Shown: positions 1 through 13,658, numbered from the stretch's first letter. The stretch is DNA of 64,000 bases from Diphasiastrum complanatum (GCA_029204225.1 MU831868.1:1-64000), one strand, 5' to 3'. Notes: generated by a model not told the origin, from the sequence alone. A program made the numbers and translations.

Positions 1-13
1 TTTTTGGTTGCAG

Positions 14-795
14 GTGGACCCCGACACTTGCTTGGTGGATTCGATAGCTGCTGCTCCTCGGGCACCACCCACACAGGAGGAGATGGATGATGAGATCCAT
101 AGAGAGCTCTACAGACAGGCACAGGCTGACGCACGGGCTTTACGGCGGCAGAGGAGGACAGAGAGGCAGAGGGAGAGGGCTGAGGAGGGAGATGACGAGG
201 TCTCGGAGGGTGGAGAGATGCTCGGGGCACACTATGTGGAGGAGGAGGAGTGGGTTGAGGGAGATACAGAGGACGACGAGGAGATGTGGGCGGAGGCACA
301 GGGGGATGACCTGGCTGACCTGCTAGTGGACCCTGATGTAGAGACAGAGGAGGAGCCAGCCATTCCTGCACGTAGGCCTAGGGGGAGACCTAGAGGTTCT
401 AGGAGGGGGGGCTGAGTACTCTTTTTGTAGACAGGAGTGGAGCATCACAGGCAGTCGTCGGCCAGGCATCATCACAGTGGGTAGGGCCATCCCAGGGCGT
501 AGGGTTACGGCCACCTGACACACAGGCACGACAGAGTAGACACAGGGCTGGGGGCAGCCAGATGGGGGCCAGAGGAGGGGAGAGAGGCAGAGGCAGAGGC
601 AGAGGCAGAGGTAGAGGCAGGGAGAGGGGGGTGGTCCAGAGCCAGGGCACGCAGCAGGGATCCAGAGCACGCAGTAGAGCCAGGGCCACACCACGACATA
701 TGGCTCCCTCCAGTTCCGATTCATCTGCGGACCCATGGGATCTGCAGTCCACAGATTCGGATGATTTATCCTACCATGACTCTGACGAGCCTTAG
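14..795 (+). pseudogene. C-terminal exon of an unidentified, possibly transposase-derived protein, with a frameshift
   Basis: An AG acceptor (ttgcag) ends at 13 and the frame is open from there to a TGA at 413. A second frame, open from 403, ends at a TAG at 793. Together they form one low-complexity tail if a single base is missing from the seven-G run at 405-411. The first part is acidic (Glu/Asp-rich, residues about 20-110) and ends in an AT-hook-like basic patch (RRPRGRPRGSRR). The second has an RG-repeat (562-640) and a Ser/Asp-rich end. This composition is common in tails of plant transposase-derived proteins. No catalytic domain is inside the window, so the family is not identified. 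The palindromic block about 530 bp downstream would fit a DNA transposon end. Confidence 0.4.
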
Positions 796-963
796 TTATA
801 TAGTTTTCATTACGTTCATGGAACATCATTGTACCCCTTTTTGGTGCCATGTGGCCCGATATTATATATTATGATGATCCTATTCACAGCATTGTCGTGA
901 TTCAGTATTGTTCTTTGTGGTTTTAGTTCAGTAACTTCGGTTTTATGGTTTATGATTTATGGT

Positions 964-988
964 TAGAGAGAGAGAGAGAGAGAGAGAG
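964..988. repeat. (AG)n microsatellite
   Basis: About 12 perfect AG units lie just downstream of the broken exon. This is the shortest of the many AG/CT tracts in the window. Confidence 0.9.
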
Positions 989-1320
989 TAAGTATGGTTG
1001 TTTTGTCAAAAATTGTTTCATTTAAGGCTAAAGTTCAGAATGATTCAGCTAGGTTTTTGTTCAGCATGGTTTTAGTTCCGTTTGTTGTGAATCGTGATCA
1101 GAGAGAGATAGAGAGAGGGAGAATCAGAGAAAGGGAGATTCCTGCTATGTTCACTAGGAATGCCCCAATGTGTTCACTTTTTTTTATATGGGATGCAGCT
1201 TTAGCGTAAAGGGACCATCCTGCACCTGAAACAGTCGGCAAACTACACAATCATACTCCCCTCGATCAGAGCTTTCATCTGATACCCATATTGCACAAAA
1301 AAATTTCAAAAAAAAAAAAA

Positions 1321-1422
1321 TTTCGATTCTACACGATTCTGGGAAAATCCCGAATCGCGAATCGGGATCGCGATTCTGATCGCGATTTTGAATCGCGATT
1401 CGCGAATCGCGGTGCAACTATG
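1321..1422. repeat. Palindrome cluster (GAATCG/CGATTC), candidate terminal region of a DNA transposon
   Basis: About 100 bp hold roughly eight copies of CGATTC or its complement GAATCG in both orientations, including the self-complementary stretch gaatcgcgattcgcgaatcg. The block ends in gcaactatg at 1422 and is followed by the AT-rich octamer atttaaat (1423-1430). Dense inverted motifs near an end plus an 8-bp flank are typical of hAT-superfamily termini. The opposite end lies outside the window, so this is inference. Confidence 0.35.
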
Positions 1423-1905
1423 ATTTAAATATCTCCTGAAAAAGTTTGCTAAAACAAAAACCCGGTATAGAAAAGTAAAAATCTTTAAAAAACCATAGAA
1501 AAATAAAATTAAGAAACATTCAAAACCAAGTCTACAGATATAAAGAAATACAAAGCACGATAAAGCAATAGGAAGTAAGCCAACAAAAGACATCTAATAA
1601 CCAAAACAGTAAGATAAGAAGAAACATGAAACATCAAGTCAAAATAATCAAACACAAAAAAGCTGGTTCATAAGAGAATATATCAGCAACAAAGCAAACA
1701 ACATAAACGTAAAGAAAACCAGAATGAATTGAGCAAGTAACAGGAAAAGGAAAGAAACAGGAAACAAGCAAAACAAGTAAAGTCAGGCAAGGATCAAAAA
1801 CAAAAACGGAGAAGCACTAACGCATACAAAGATCCACAGAACAAACGACACACAACAGGCTGACACACTCAAAGCCAACGGAATGTCCAACAGCAGCAAA
1901 AGAAA

Positions 1906-2076
1906 CAACAGTAACTCAAAGAAAAAAGGAAGGTGAAACATCAACCAAGAGAGCAAGAAGAAGAAGAAACCCAAGAACAAGAAAAAAAAACAACAGTAGC
2001 TCAAAGAAAAAAAGGAAGATGAAACATCAACAAAGAGAGCAAGAAGAAGGAGAAACCCAAGAACAAGAAAAAAAAA
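1906..2076. repeat. Two imperfect tandem copies of an 85-bp purine-rich unit
   Basis: Unit 1 starts at caacagtaactc (1906) and unit 2 at caacagtagctc (1991). Both contain gaaacatcaac, gagagcaagaag and cccaagaacaagaaaa with few differences. The long hydrophobic frames on the opposite strand here follow from the A-rich composition and are not called as genes. Confidence 0.75.
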
Positions 2077-3090
2077 CCAGAGAGCGAAACGTACCTTTTG
2101 CCAATGCCATGGAGAAAGAAAAGGTAGAACAGGAAACAAAGCATGAAAACATCCAAGAAGAACCACGAACGAGGAACTAGCACAAGACCTCCAAATAAAG
2201 GTGAAGAGCTCAGAGGAGGATCATAGAAGCTCCATCAGCGCAACACCAAGCAGCCATTAGATCAGCAGGCAGATTGATCTGAAAAAACTCCCCAAAAGAA
2301 GCGCACGGCAGCAAGCGCACCATAGAGAACGCACCAAACGATGGAGGCACCTCAAGAGTGTTCTAGAAACCTCTTTGGAGTTCTCCTATATTTTCCTATA
2401 CACATGATTCATGTATCGCTTTTTTGAAATTAATAATCGTAGAATCTTAGAATTTTTAAAACATAGGAGTTGTGAGGAGTGATATCGGACACATGGCATC
2501 ATCCGGTTGCCTGGAAGAGGCAGATTTTGAGCCATAGCATAGCTTTTAAAACGTTCTTAATCTCCACCGTAGATCTGGACTTGCTATGTCTGGTATTCGT
2601 CATCCATCCAACGGTGGGCTACGTGTTGTAGCCAGCCTCGCCGCTCTAGCGGCTCAGAGTGCTACATTAGGTAGCCCACCTCTCCATGAAGAATACCTGG
2701 TCCATAGCCTCGTGGATCTTATAATAATTAATAAAAAATTGTCTAAAAAATCCTATAAAAAACAAAATGTTTGAGGTATAAAAATGTGAAAAAATTTAGC
2801 TTGCCATCTGATTTCCTACACTAATTTATAGGTGTACTTCACCCAAAAATAAGGCATAAGACCTTAGCATTCAACTTGCAACTTAAACTGGCATGATAAA
2901 TTCAACTACAAATGTTACTATAACCATGGCCAACAGAATTTTGATGCAAAAGGAAAAGCTAAACATTGTCTTGAAAGGCTCAAAATGAGGTATATCAAAA
3001 GAATTCTGCTCATTACCATAAAATTCAGATAACCACATCAAATTGCACAATAGCAAGTACATTAGAGGTCTCCAACAAAGACATCTAAAT
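2077..3090. other. Non-coding DNA, nothing recognised
   Basis: A-rich at first, then mixed composition. The frames are short and show no domain, splice or repeat signature I can name. Confidence 0.5.
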
Positions 3091-3099
3091 TTTAATTGT

Positions 3100-3250
3100 C
3101 CATCATTTTCATCATCTCAAGAGATGGTGCCATGTCAATGATGAAGTCCAAAGCTATGCGGAAGGTGAACTATAATAAAAAATCAAATCAATCAAACTTC
3201 ACAATAAATCCGCGTCAAATTTCCTCAAACTGAAGTTCATCATGTCCACA
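3100..3250. repeat. Dispersed repeat, related to 46,180-46,320
   Basis: Shared blocks in the same order and orientation include agatggtgccat, gaagtccaaa, ggtggaaggcg/gcggaaggtg, ctacatcaaatttcct/cgcgtcaaatttcct and tgaagttcatg. The two copies are diverged, with small gaps. The family is unknown and no coding frame is conserved. Confidence 0.6.
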
Positions 3251-3271
3251 AGAGCTGATCCTAGCAATGCT

Positions 3272-3930
3272 TACATTCTCATCACAAAGAAGGTACATGA
3301 GCTTGTGCCCAAGTTTCAGCATTAAAACATCTACAAATAATGTATAATCAACTCGAAAACATCTGCACCAATAGACATAACACTTAGTGTAAAATTGCCG
3401 CATTCAAATTTCTAAAGCTTGTAGAAAAATCTCACAAAAGCCTGAAAACTTCCCAAAAAAGCGCATTGTCGACTGAAACACTACTTTGAATCATCATATG
3501 AACATGAAAAATTCTATCTCTATTGGACAGATTTTTGTCACATTGACTTAATACATTCTCATCACAAAGAAGATACATGAGCTTGTGCCCAGGTTTCAGC
3601 ATTAAAACATCTACAAACAATGTATAATCAACTCTAAAACATCTGCTCAAGACAAGGGAGTCAACAGATATCTACAAGAGATAGTGCTTGAAATCATCGT
3701 GAAAACATGCAAATTTTGGGTTGACATGAGAACACAAATTCTGCGTTGACATGAGAATACATGCTATCAAGCTAGTAACGATAGATACGAAGCCACTAAA
3801 ATGGACATAATACTAAGTGTAAAATTGTCTCATAAGTTACTAAAGCTTGTAGAAAAATCACACGAGGCTAGGAACTTACCAAAAAAGAACATCGTAGGCT
3901 GAGATAGTGCTTTGAATCATTGCAGTAATA
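3272..3930. repeat. Internally duplicated AT-rich region
   Basis: A 95-bp segment (3272-3366) recurs at 3552-3646 with a few substitutions, an offset of 280 bp. A second pair, from about 3370-3480 and about 3803-3910, shares agtgtaaaattg, taaagcttgtagaaaaatc and ctttgaatcat. The order suggests successive partial tandem duplications of one unit that later decayed. Confidence 0.65.
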
Positions 3931-4049
3931 TGCAAAATTATGGTTGTATTTGGCTCGTTATTAGTCGATTAGCACAATAGATCGTGATACATATGTTAGC
4001 CAATGAAAACAAACATATAAATGATAAGATTGAAAGTCTATAAATTCAT

Positions 4050-4796
4050 TGTTGGAGGGTTTGTGGATCCCAAGGCAAGCCTAACCCTAGTTAATAAGTG
4101 AGAGGGATTTAGCACCCTGCGTGTGTAAGTCCAACCTGATGATCACATAGGATTTGATTAGTTGAAAGTCAATAAAAGGACTTTAGGCCTTTTTGCGGGA
4201 CTTTTAATGTCGCAGGGCCTAAATGTCAAGTTAGTGAATAAAGTTGGGTTTCCCTCCAATTTTGGATGGTTCCCACTCTTTTTTAAATTTGAAAAATCAG
4301 GGAGGCAGAAATGGTTCAATAGGATTCAAAGGCCAGGGTCCTCCTCTCTACTATAAGAAGAAACCAACTCGAGTTTCCTACACATGTACATATCTTCATT
4401 TCAATAAAGCAGATTGGTTCTCTTGTTAAATGGATTTATGAATGTCCTTGCTCTCTATCACTTTTCCTCCATCTCTCATACTTTTATTGTGTTTGCTAAT
4501 TGCTGGATATGATTGTTATTGGGATTGCATGTTTTTATACAATTTATGAGAGAGAAAGGGAGAGAGAAAAAGAGTAAGCTATCTTCATTGTGGATCTTAG
4601 TGTTAATGATTGTAGTGTTAATGCTTAGAATTAATGGATGTTAGAGTTAGATGTGGATCTTCCATTCATGCTGAATTCTGAATTATGCTATCGCTCTCAT
4701 GGGAACGAATCTACATGTGACAACTAACTTCATCTCCTTAATGCTAGATTGATTAGATCTTGGGTTGAGGATAGGCAAAGAAAGAAACCCACTACA
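4050..4796 (+). repeat. 5' LTR of the Tat/Athila-like element
   Basis: It begins TGTTGGAGGG and ends about at ACTACA, just before the primer site. The first 220 bp recur at 24,491. It contains an AAGTTGGGTTTCC stretch, a CTCTCTACTATAAGAAG TATA-like segment near 4346-4358 and a pyrimidine-rich 3' part. The length of about 747 bp is ordinary for plant Gypsy elements. Confidence 0.8.
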
Positions 4797-4800
4797 ATTT

Positions 4801-4818
4801 TAGCGTCGTTGCCGGGGA
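4801..4818 (+). other. Primer-binding site, tRNA-Asp type
   Basis: tagcgtcgttgccgggga resembles the complement of a plant tRNA-Asp 3' end (TGGCGCCGTTGCCGGGGA) with about two mismatches. It sits four bases after the LTR end. Primer sites of this kind are known from Athila and related elements. Confidence 0.75.
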
Positions 4819-6014
4819 GCTACGCCAATTTCTTAGTTTGCAGCATGTTTGTTGGATGGTTAGCTTGCATTAGGCATCTTGTCGTGGCATGAATAGTGTT
4901 AAATCTACATTTAGGGTTAGTTTAGGAGTGATTTTGCTTGATTTGAGTGGATTTGCTTGTTTGAAATCTAATCTCATTGTAGAACAAGAAAAACTATTCA
5001 GATCCCAATCTTAAAATCCATTTGGATCTGAGATATCAGAAAAAACAACAAAAATCGGTCAAATTTGTCAAATTTTGGTCAAAATGAGACAAAAATTATC
5101 ATCAGAGCTGATAACTTTTTGCGCTCTTTCAGAAAACATTCACTGAGTTGCAAGCACCTTCAGTTTCGATCCCAAAACCTTCGGTTTGAAGGGCGAACAA
5201 CCCTTCCCAATAGATTTCCAGAAACATCAGAAAAACCACCAAAAAATCACCAAAACTCTAAAATACAAAAAAAGAACCTTCACCCAATTCACTGTGCATA
5301 GGTGTGATTCAGATCTATCTACTGCCAGGTTGGCGAAGAATAATATTAGAAATAGAAGGTTTCTTAGAGGATCAGTTGTCATATTGTTATATTTTTGTCA
5401 AAAAAGTCTCTTTTTTGTAAAAATATTAGTATTACCCGTGAATCTTCACCAGAACCTTGGTCGAGTTTTCAATTTATTCTATTTATAATAATTTACTATT
5501 TTTGAGCTCGGCGAACATTCATTCTATTCGGATCATAGAAAATCTCTATTTTTACCCTCGCCAAACTACAAAAACTGTGTTTATATGTGCCAAGAACCTT
5601 CGCCAGTTCCACCCTAGTTCTATTTGTTTCAGATTTTTAGTCTGAGAGTTCGGCAAAGGTTATTTTCATAAAATTGTCAGAAAAGTCTGATTAGAGAGTT
5701 TTTACCAAAAATAGCACTACTAAACCTTCACCAAGTCAACCTTCGCCTAAGGAATCTTAGCCAATTATATTTTTTGGTTCTCATTTTCAAATCAAGTCTA
5801 TGTCAAATTTTGGGTCAAATCTGATTTAGTCTGATTTTGATTCTGACAATTTTTCATTTTTGAGAAGTATCGATCTGTTGATCTTAGGAATCTTTTTTAC
5901 GTTATAGGAATCTGATTCTTGTCAAGTGAAAGAGATCTAGCAGATTATATCTGAGATAGTTTTGATTGAAAATCTAGATCCAATCTCATTGTCTGCTTGA
6001 TTTAATCTGTAAAG
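4819..6014 (+). other. Untranslated leader of the Tat/Athila-like element
   Basis: About 1.2 kb of AT-rich DNA with short frames only. It recurrently contains cttcgcc/ttcgcca words, which also occur at 16,860-17,170 after integrase. No domain was recognised. Confidence 0.6.
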
Positions 6015-7123
6015 ATGATTGCCCCTGGAGATGCTCCTCAAGAAGTCAATTCAATCATTTTTAGGAGACCACCCCGTTTGGATCTACCCAAATACAATGG
6101 ATTAACAGATCTAGTTAAATTTCTTCAGATTTATTCTGAATCTTGTGAAGTCTATGGCAAGTATTTCCTCAGGATAAACTTAAGCTTTTTCCTATGGCCT
6201 TAACAAGCGCAACACAAGACTGGTACTATAATCAAGATAAAACTGAACGCACAGATTGGGAAACTATCAAACGAGCCCTTATTACATGGTTCAAACCTCG
6301 GAAGTTTATGGAAGACCCTTTTCTACTTTTAAGTAAAATTAAAATGGGAAAGCGGGAAATGGTTCGAGATTACATTGAATGGGTAAAATGCCTCAAATCT
6401 GAGTGCGAACCTGAGTTGATTAATGAAAATGCCATGATTATGTGATTTTTGTCATATTTACCTAAAAGGATCAAACGTGAGCTGAAACTCCATAATGAGT
6501 ATGCAATTTTACAAAATGCTATGGATGATGCGATTCAGGAGGAGGATGAAGATTCAGACGATGAGCCGCATATCAGAATGTTGTCTTATATAGCAGGGCA
6601 GACCACTACGACATCCACCACTATTGCATCAACTAATGTCAATGCTACTGCAGAGATGATGCTCAATAAGTTCGAGAAACTCGTAAAGAACCAGCAGAAA
6701 TAGATGGAAAAGTTGCAGTCGCAATTTGATGAGAAGATCAAAGCATTGGAAGATTTCCATGGACAAGCGAACAAGGAACCTGAGAAGTTTGCAAAGACTT
6801 TTCCTACCAGAAAAAACGTTTGGTGTTCTATTATACAGAAAATCACACAGTGATGAGTGTCCTCAATTGAAAAAATGAATAGAAATCAGTATATGTCATT
6901 TGTGTAATTCGCCTGATCATGAGACTACTTTTTGCAACTTCAATCCTCGGATAATTCAGCAACGGTATGCCCAGATGGGATATCGAGAACCACATTATGG
7001 AGAAAATCCGGCAGCTAGACCTCATCAATCTGCTCTTGAATACGTGGAACGGTTAGCCTTACCTGTCTCACCAAAGCACCCTGCTCCTCTTGCCAATTTG
7101 ATGGAACCGGAACCTTACATAAA
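6015..7123 (+). pseudogene. gag of the Tat/Athila-like element, broken
   Basis: This is the structural capsid/nucleocapsid protein of a Ty3/Gypsy element. Starting at ATG 6015, the conserved retrotransposon gag core is readable across frames: DWETIKRALITWFKP, followed by MVRDYIEWVKCLKSE and LPKRIKREL. A CCHC zinc knuckle (CHLCNSPDHETTFC, 6893-6934) follows. Breaks include a TGA at 6442-6444 where a Trp codon is likely, a TAG near 6702 that would arise from CAG, and frame changes near 6200 and 6840. The frame runs to about 7123, where a second Gypsy element begins. No protease of this element remains. Confidence 0.75.
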
Positions 7124-7643
7124 TGTCGAGCAATGGAATTATAGTAGTCATGCCCATGACTGGTCTCGGGTAGTGTGTCCACGCTTGGGACCGGTAGACC
7201 AACAACCCATAAGTTAATTGTGACTATAAGGGAATTGGGAACCCATATGTGTACATGGTCATAATTAATGGTCGTAGGCCTAAGCACATGGTGGTGGAGT
7301 TGGTATGGGTCTATCAGTGAGTCATTAGGGAACTGGATGACGTGGCCCAGATAGCCTGCAAAGGTGTCCAGTGAGGTGTCACAGTGCACTACTAGTGGTG
7401 CATGGGCCTTGGAGGGTATAAGTATCCATGTTGGGCTCTCACTAGTGTATGCTTGATTTTGTGATTAGTAGCTACATGCTGTTGGTGTGACTCCTCTTTC
7501 CATGACTTTGATTGATCCATTGCTTGGGGGCTAGATTTGTTCGATCTAGGTTTGGTTGGGTTAGTTTATCCACCACCTGTTCCCTTGTGTTGTTGTTTTG
7601 TATGGTATGCTTAGACTAGAATCCTGTTGTGAGGACTTTATAT
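7124..7643 (+). repeat. Probable 5' LTR of the second Gypsy element
   Basis: Non-coding sequence bounded on the right by the primer site. A start at TGTCGAGCAATGG (7124) is plausible, but there is no second LTR to confirm it. ggagggtataagtatcc (7413-7429) is a TATA-like segment. The expected CA end is tttata here, so the end has probably mutated. Confidence 0.5.
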
Positions 7644-7656
7644 TGGTATCAGAGCC
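7644..7656 (+). other. Primer-binding site, initiator tRNA-Met type
   Basis: tggtatcagagcc matches the common plant retrotransposon primer site complementary to the 3' end of initiator tRNA-Met. Confidence 0.85.
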
Positions 7657-9257
<1,601 letters not shown>

Positions 9258-10120
9258 ATGGAAATTCAGCCGGCCTCACCCGACAGTGATGACACCCTAG
9301 ACTCAGAAGAAACCTTAGGCAAGGCAGTTTTAGAACTTCATCAAAGTAATAAACAATGGGATAAACAAATGCAAAATCTATTTAATCAACTGCAAGCTAT
9401 TAACTCTAACAACTTGGGCTACCAACCGGAAATATTATCCGGCAATAAAAAGTTTAAACGTCCGAAAATTGTTGAAGGCTAGCTAAACCGTTGGACAAGC
9501 TATTTTTGCTTGCACAACGTCCCAGAGGATAAACGAATATCATCGGTTCTATTGTTTCTGGAAGGCAAAGCCTCTTCTTGGTGGAGGGAACTTTCCACGA
9601 AACCGGTGACTTGGGCTAGATTCCTGACGGAATTCCAGAAAGCTTTTGTCACAATTCCAAGCTGTATATTCGATTTATCAACTGCAAAATGGGAAGCCGA
9701 AAACTGGACGGTTATGTCCAAGTAAGTTGGCACAGTGGCAATTTATTGTCGGACTGCCAGCTGACTATCAAAATGAATGCAAACGAAATATTTTTAACTC
9801 TTTGGAGGATGCTATCTGTGTGGCGAAAGCCTATGATAGTACAGTTGTTGGATCACGAAAAGCGTGCACGGCCAAATGGCCCCAAAACCCAAGCAATAAA
9901 AATCTAACAAGCTTAAGAAGCAATTTTTTGACGAACTAGAAGCAGAAGCGTACCAACAATCAAAGAAGAAGAAGAATAAGAAAAAACTGGTGGTCAAAGA
10001 CAAAGCATGGTTGGCGGCGCTTAAACAAAATCTGTGTTTCTTCTGCAATAAACCCGGGCACCACCATGCCAAACAGGTTCCCGAACGGAAAGCAAAATCA
10101 TCAAGTTTCATGACTGTGGA
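9258..10120 (+). pseudogene. gag of the second Gypsy element, broken
   Basis: Starts at ATG 9258 with an acidic N-terminus, breaks at a TAG (9481) and resumes with the gag core (FLEGKASSWWRE, then TWARFLTEFQKAF). It shifts frame near 9700 (GLPADYQNECKRNIF). After a Lys-rich stretch comes a damaged zinc knuckle, CFFCNKPGHHHAKQV (10,037-10,081). The first two Cys and the His are present but the last Cys is Val, so RNA binding would be impaired. The frame then runs directly into a retropepsin-like region, as usual in Gypsy gag-pol. Confidence 0.7.
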
Positions 10121-11980
10121 TTTACCGGTAGGTAAATTGGAAGTCAATTTGTTGAATAATTGTGACTGTACTTGTAACTTAAGTGCACTCTCTTTCAAGC
10201 CTAATAAATTGTTTCGTGTGAGAGGCAATATTTTAGGGAAAGACGTGAATGTGCTATTTGATTCCAGTAGTACTCAATTTTTTGAATGCTCAATGCAGAA
10301 GCTCCGAGTGCCCACTATGGCTAGTGATCACTGTTACGTGGTCCATCTTGCCTCAGGGTCAGACACTGAGATTTGGGATGTCAAAGTCTCGAACTTAGAG
10401 CTTTGGATGCAGGACTATGTTGAGCCGTTAGAATTTGGACCGGACTGATGTGATTTTGGGCTATGAATGGTTTTTTGGCGAATCAGACTCTTTAGAGATT
10501 GATTTTAAAAATCATTCTATGGTATTTAAAGATAAGTTTGATCAAATTGTCTCTATTTTTGGAGAGACCGATGTACTTCCATCGCCGATGATTTCCTCGA
10601 CTAAATTAATTGAGAAACTTCATGATTCTGAGTATGAACTCTTTCACTTGCTTTTGAAATCTTGTATGCATTGTGATGTTGGGGATGTGAATGTGTTTTC
10701 ATGCTTTAACACCGAAAAATTGCATCAGGAACAACAGCTTTTGCAAGATTTAGTGAAGTTTTTCCAAAGCAGCTACCTTATGGATTACCACCCGCTCGGT
10801 CGGATCATAAAATAGATCTTTTGCCCGATAGTCGTCCTATCTTTAGACAACCATATCGGTTTAGTCAGAAGGAAGAGGAGGAAGTGGCTAGGCAAATCGA
10901 GGAGTATCTCAGGATGGGACACAGAAGACCAAGTAAATCTCCATGGGGAGCACCTGTCCTTCTTAAAAGTAAGAAAGATGTAAGAAAGATGGGAGTTTCT
11001 GGCTATGTGTAGATTACAAGGGTCTGAACAAACTAATTCTTAAGTATAAATACCTGTTGCCCAGGATGGACGATCTCATAGATCGATTGAATGGAACTAA
11101 ATACTTCACGAAAATTGATCTACGTACGGGATACCATCAGATTAGGATACATTCGGAAGATGTATCTAAAACTGGTTTTAGGACCAGGTTTGGCCACTAT
11201 GAGTTTCTTGTATTGCCCTTTGGTTTGACAAATGCTCCTGCTACTTTCCAACAAATGATGAACGATTTATTTCGTCCATATTTGGGAAAGTTCGTAGTAG
11301 TGTTTCTGGACGATATTCTAATCTATAGCAGAACACTCAAAGAGCATGCTAAGCATCTCTGTATTGTCTTACGTATCTTAAGACAAGAGAAACTTTATGC
11401 AAAAGAATCAAAGTGTGAATTCTTTGAGAAAGAGCTTCTTTACCTAGGTCATAAGATTACCTCCTTTGGAATCAAGATTGACGAAGAAAAGGTGAAGACG
11501 GTAGTGGAATGGCCAATTCCTAAAACGATACGTGAACTTAAGTCATTCTTAGGTTTCACTATGTTTTTCCGTAGATTTGCAGAGGAGTACTCGAAGATTG
11601 TTGCACCTCTCAACAATATGTTGAAAGGAGTGAAAAGCCGCAAACGTAGGCCAAGTCCTCCCATTAGATGAAATGAGAAATTAGATGAGAGTTTTTGCAA
11701 AATCAAGCTTCTAATTGCCTCAACTTGAGTTTTGAGAATAGCGGATCCAGATTTGTCGTTCGTCATTAACACTGACGTGAGTGATACGGCTATTGGAGCT
11801 GTTCTCTTACAGGAGGGTCAGCCCGTTGCCTTTGAAAGTAAGAAACTAACGGATGCGCAGGTCAAGATTACCACTCAGAAAAAAGAGCCTTTTGCTGTAA
11901 TCCATGCGTTGAAATCATGGAGGCATTACCTGTACGGTAATAAATTCGTGGTTAATACGGATCATCAACCTTTAAAGTAT
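10121..11980 (+). pseudogene. Protease, reverse transcriptase and RNase H of the second Gypsy element
   Basis: The aspartic protease site reads VLFDSSST instead of the usual D-S/T-G-A, so it looks inactive. A frame break near 10,440 is followed by ILGYEWF. Reverse transcriptase begins about 10,821 (LPDSRPIFRQPYR) and has a frameshift near 10,990-11,050. An intact 204-codon stretch from 11,057 carries FTKIDLRTGYHQIRI and VVVFLDDILIYS, the catalytic Asp pair of the F/Y-x-D-D motif, and ends at 11,671. RNase H (11,732-11,980) keeps FVINTDVSDTAIGAVLLQ and VNTDHQPLKYF. Integrase is absent. Function is lost through frameshifts and truncation. Confidence 0.8.
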
Positions 11981-11982
11981 TT

Positions 11983-12508
11983 TTGTGCTTGACGCCGATT
12001 TCATTTATGAGATCGAACATACCGAATGGGTTTCACCGATTGTCTTTGTTCCTAAGAAGAATGAGAAATTGAGAATTTGTGTGAATCTCAAGGCCTTGAA
12101 CAAAGTGACGTGAAAGGATCACTTTCCATTACCTTTTACTGAAAGCATTTTGGACCACCTTGCTGGAGCGGAAGCCTATAGTTTTCTGGATGATTTAGTG
12201 ATTACAATCAGGTCAAGATTGCACCTGCAGATCATCACAAAACAGCTTTTGCAACAGAATAGGGCACCTATGCTTACAAAGTAATGCCGTTTGGACTTTG
12301 TAATACACCAAGTTCATTTCAAAGAGTAATGCAATTTGCTTTTGAAAATTATCTACAAAAATTTCTTAAAATCTACTTGGATGACCTTGGAGTCCATAGC
12401 ACAGATACAGACCACCTGGATCGATTGGAAAAAGTATTTGAATGATGTCGCAAGTATCAAATTTTCCTAAATCCAAAAAAGTGCCAGATATGGGTTTCCC
12501 ACGGAGTT
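11983..12508 (+). pseudogene. Reverse transcriptase, N-terminal part, of the Tat/Athila-like element
   Basis: Reading starts at VLDADFIYEI, followed by WVSPIVFVPKK, KDHFPLPF, VMPFGLCNTPSSFQ and KIYLDDLGVHS. These are the fingers and palm of a Tat/Athila-type enzyme, with the Asp pair present. A TGA at 12,111, a TAG near 12,260, a TGA near 12,445 and a one-base shift near 12,195 break it. The start is cut by the second Gypsy element. The frame is interrupted at 12,508 by a DNA transposon and resumes at 14,616 in the same codon phase. Confidence 0.8.
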
Positions 12509-13373
12509 CACAACAACACCCGTCGTGATTTGCGACGTGTTTTGCGATGTGAATCGTGAGCTTGATTTTTTTTAATTCATCGCGGACGTCAGAAAAACAC
12601 GTCACTATAAGGTCGTCGGAATCCGACGACTTTAAAACACGTCGCAATCCGACAAGCACAACGTGCCGGATTCCGAAACAAATAATTCCAATGACAGAAA
12701 CGCGTTCTGACAGGGACGTCGCATTGCGACGTCCTGAAACTCAGTCAGATTCCGACGTCTGTAAACGCAGAATGATGCCAAAATTTTCTCGACGGATGTC
12801 CGACGTCCATCCAACGTATGCTTGGACGTCGGATTCCGACGTCCCAGATAGTTATCAGAATCTAACGTCTGTTAACAGAATGATAAAAAAAAATGTTTAA
12901 CGTGTGTCTGACGTCTATTCGACGCATATGGATGTCAGATTCTGACGTCCCAAATTAGGTTAAAAAAATTAAAAAATGTGTAAAAAACAGCACGCGCATT
13001 TTTATCGGGCGAGTTGAGTTCTTGGAGAAGCGATGTTCGTGAATTGAAACAATTTTTTTGAGTTGCATTCAACATTTGGATCAAACAACAAATTAAGCAT
13101 GAGGTACTTTTCATTCTTAAGCTACTTTTCATTTTATATTTTATTGCATTACTTGTTGTCCATTATGAATGACAATACTTTATTGCATTGCTTTGTGCAC
13201 ATCATAAATTTCATTTAGATTTCTATATATGATATTCATTGTTGTTTTGAAATCCGACATTGCACATGGTTTTAATTTCTTAGTTGGTTATTACGTCAAT
13301 CCACATCTCTCAAATCTTAAATTTTGAATCAATGTAAAATGATTAACATCTTCACAAACACACACAAACACAG

Positions 13374-13400
13374 ACACACACACACACACACACACACACA

Positions 13401-13475
<75 letters not shown>
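13374..13475. repeat. (CA)n followed by (CT)n
   Basis: About 14 CA units to 13,401, then about 35 CT units to 13,475, within the CACTA-like element. Confidence 0.9.
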
Positions 13476-13478
<3 letters not shown>

Positions 13479-13656
13479 CTTAGTCCTAAATAAATATAAA
13501 TCTAACAATCTATTACTACCATAGATTATGTATTTATCTATAATCTTAAATTCTACATCATTGCAAAATGTTAAACATTATCTTAAATAATTCTAACAAT
13601 CTATTATAAGCACTATAAAAAATTAATCTATTATAAACATTATCACAATCTATTAT

Positions 13657-13658
<2 letters not shown>

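Noticed and set aside
1783-2183. Long hydrophobic frame on the minus strand
   Set aside because: It comes from an A-rich tandem duplication read as T-rich codons; no start context or family match.
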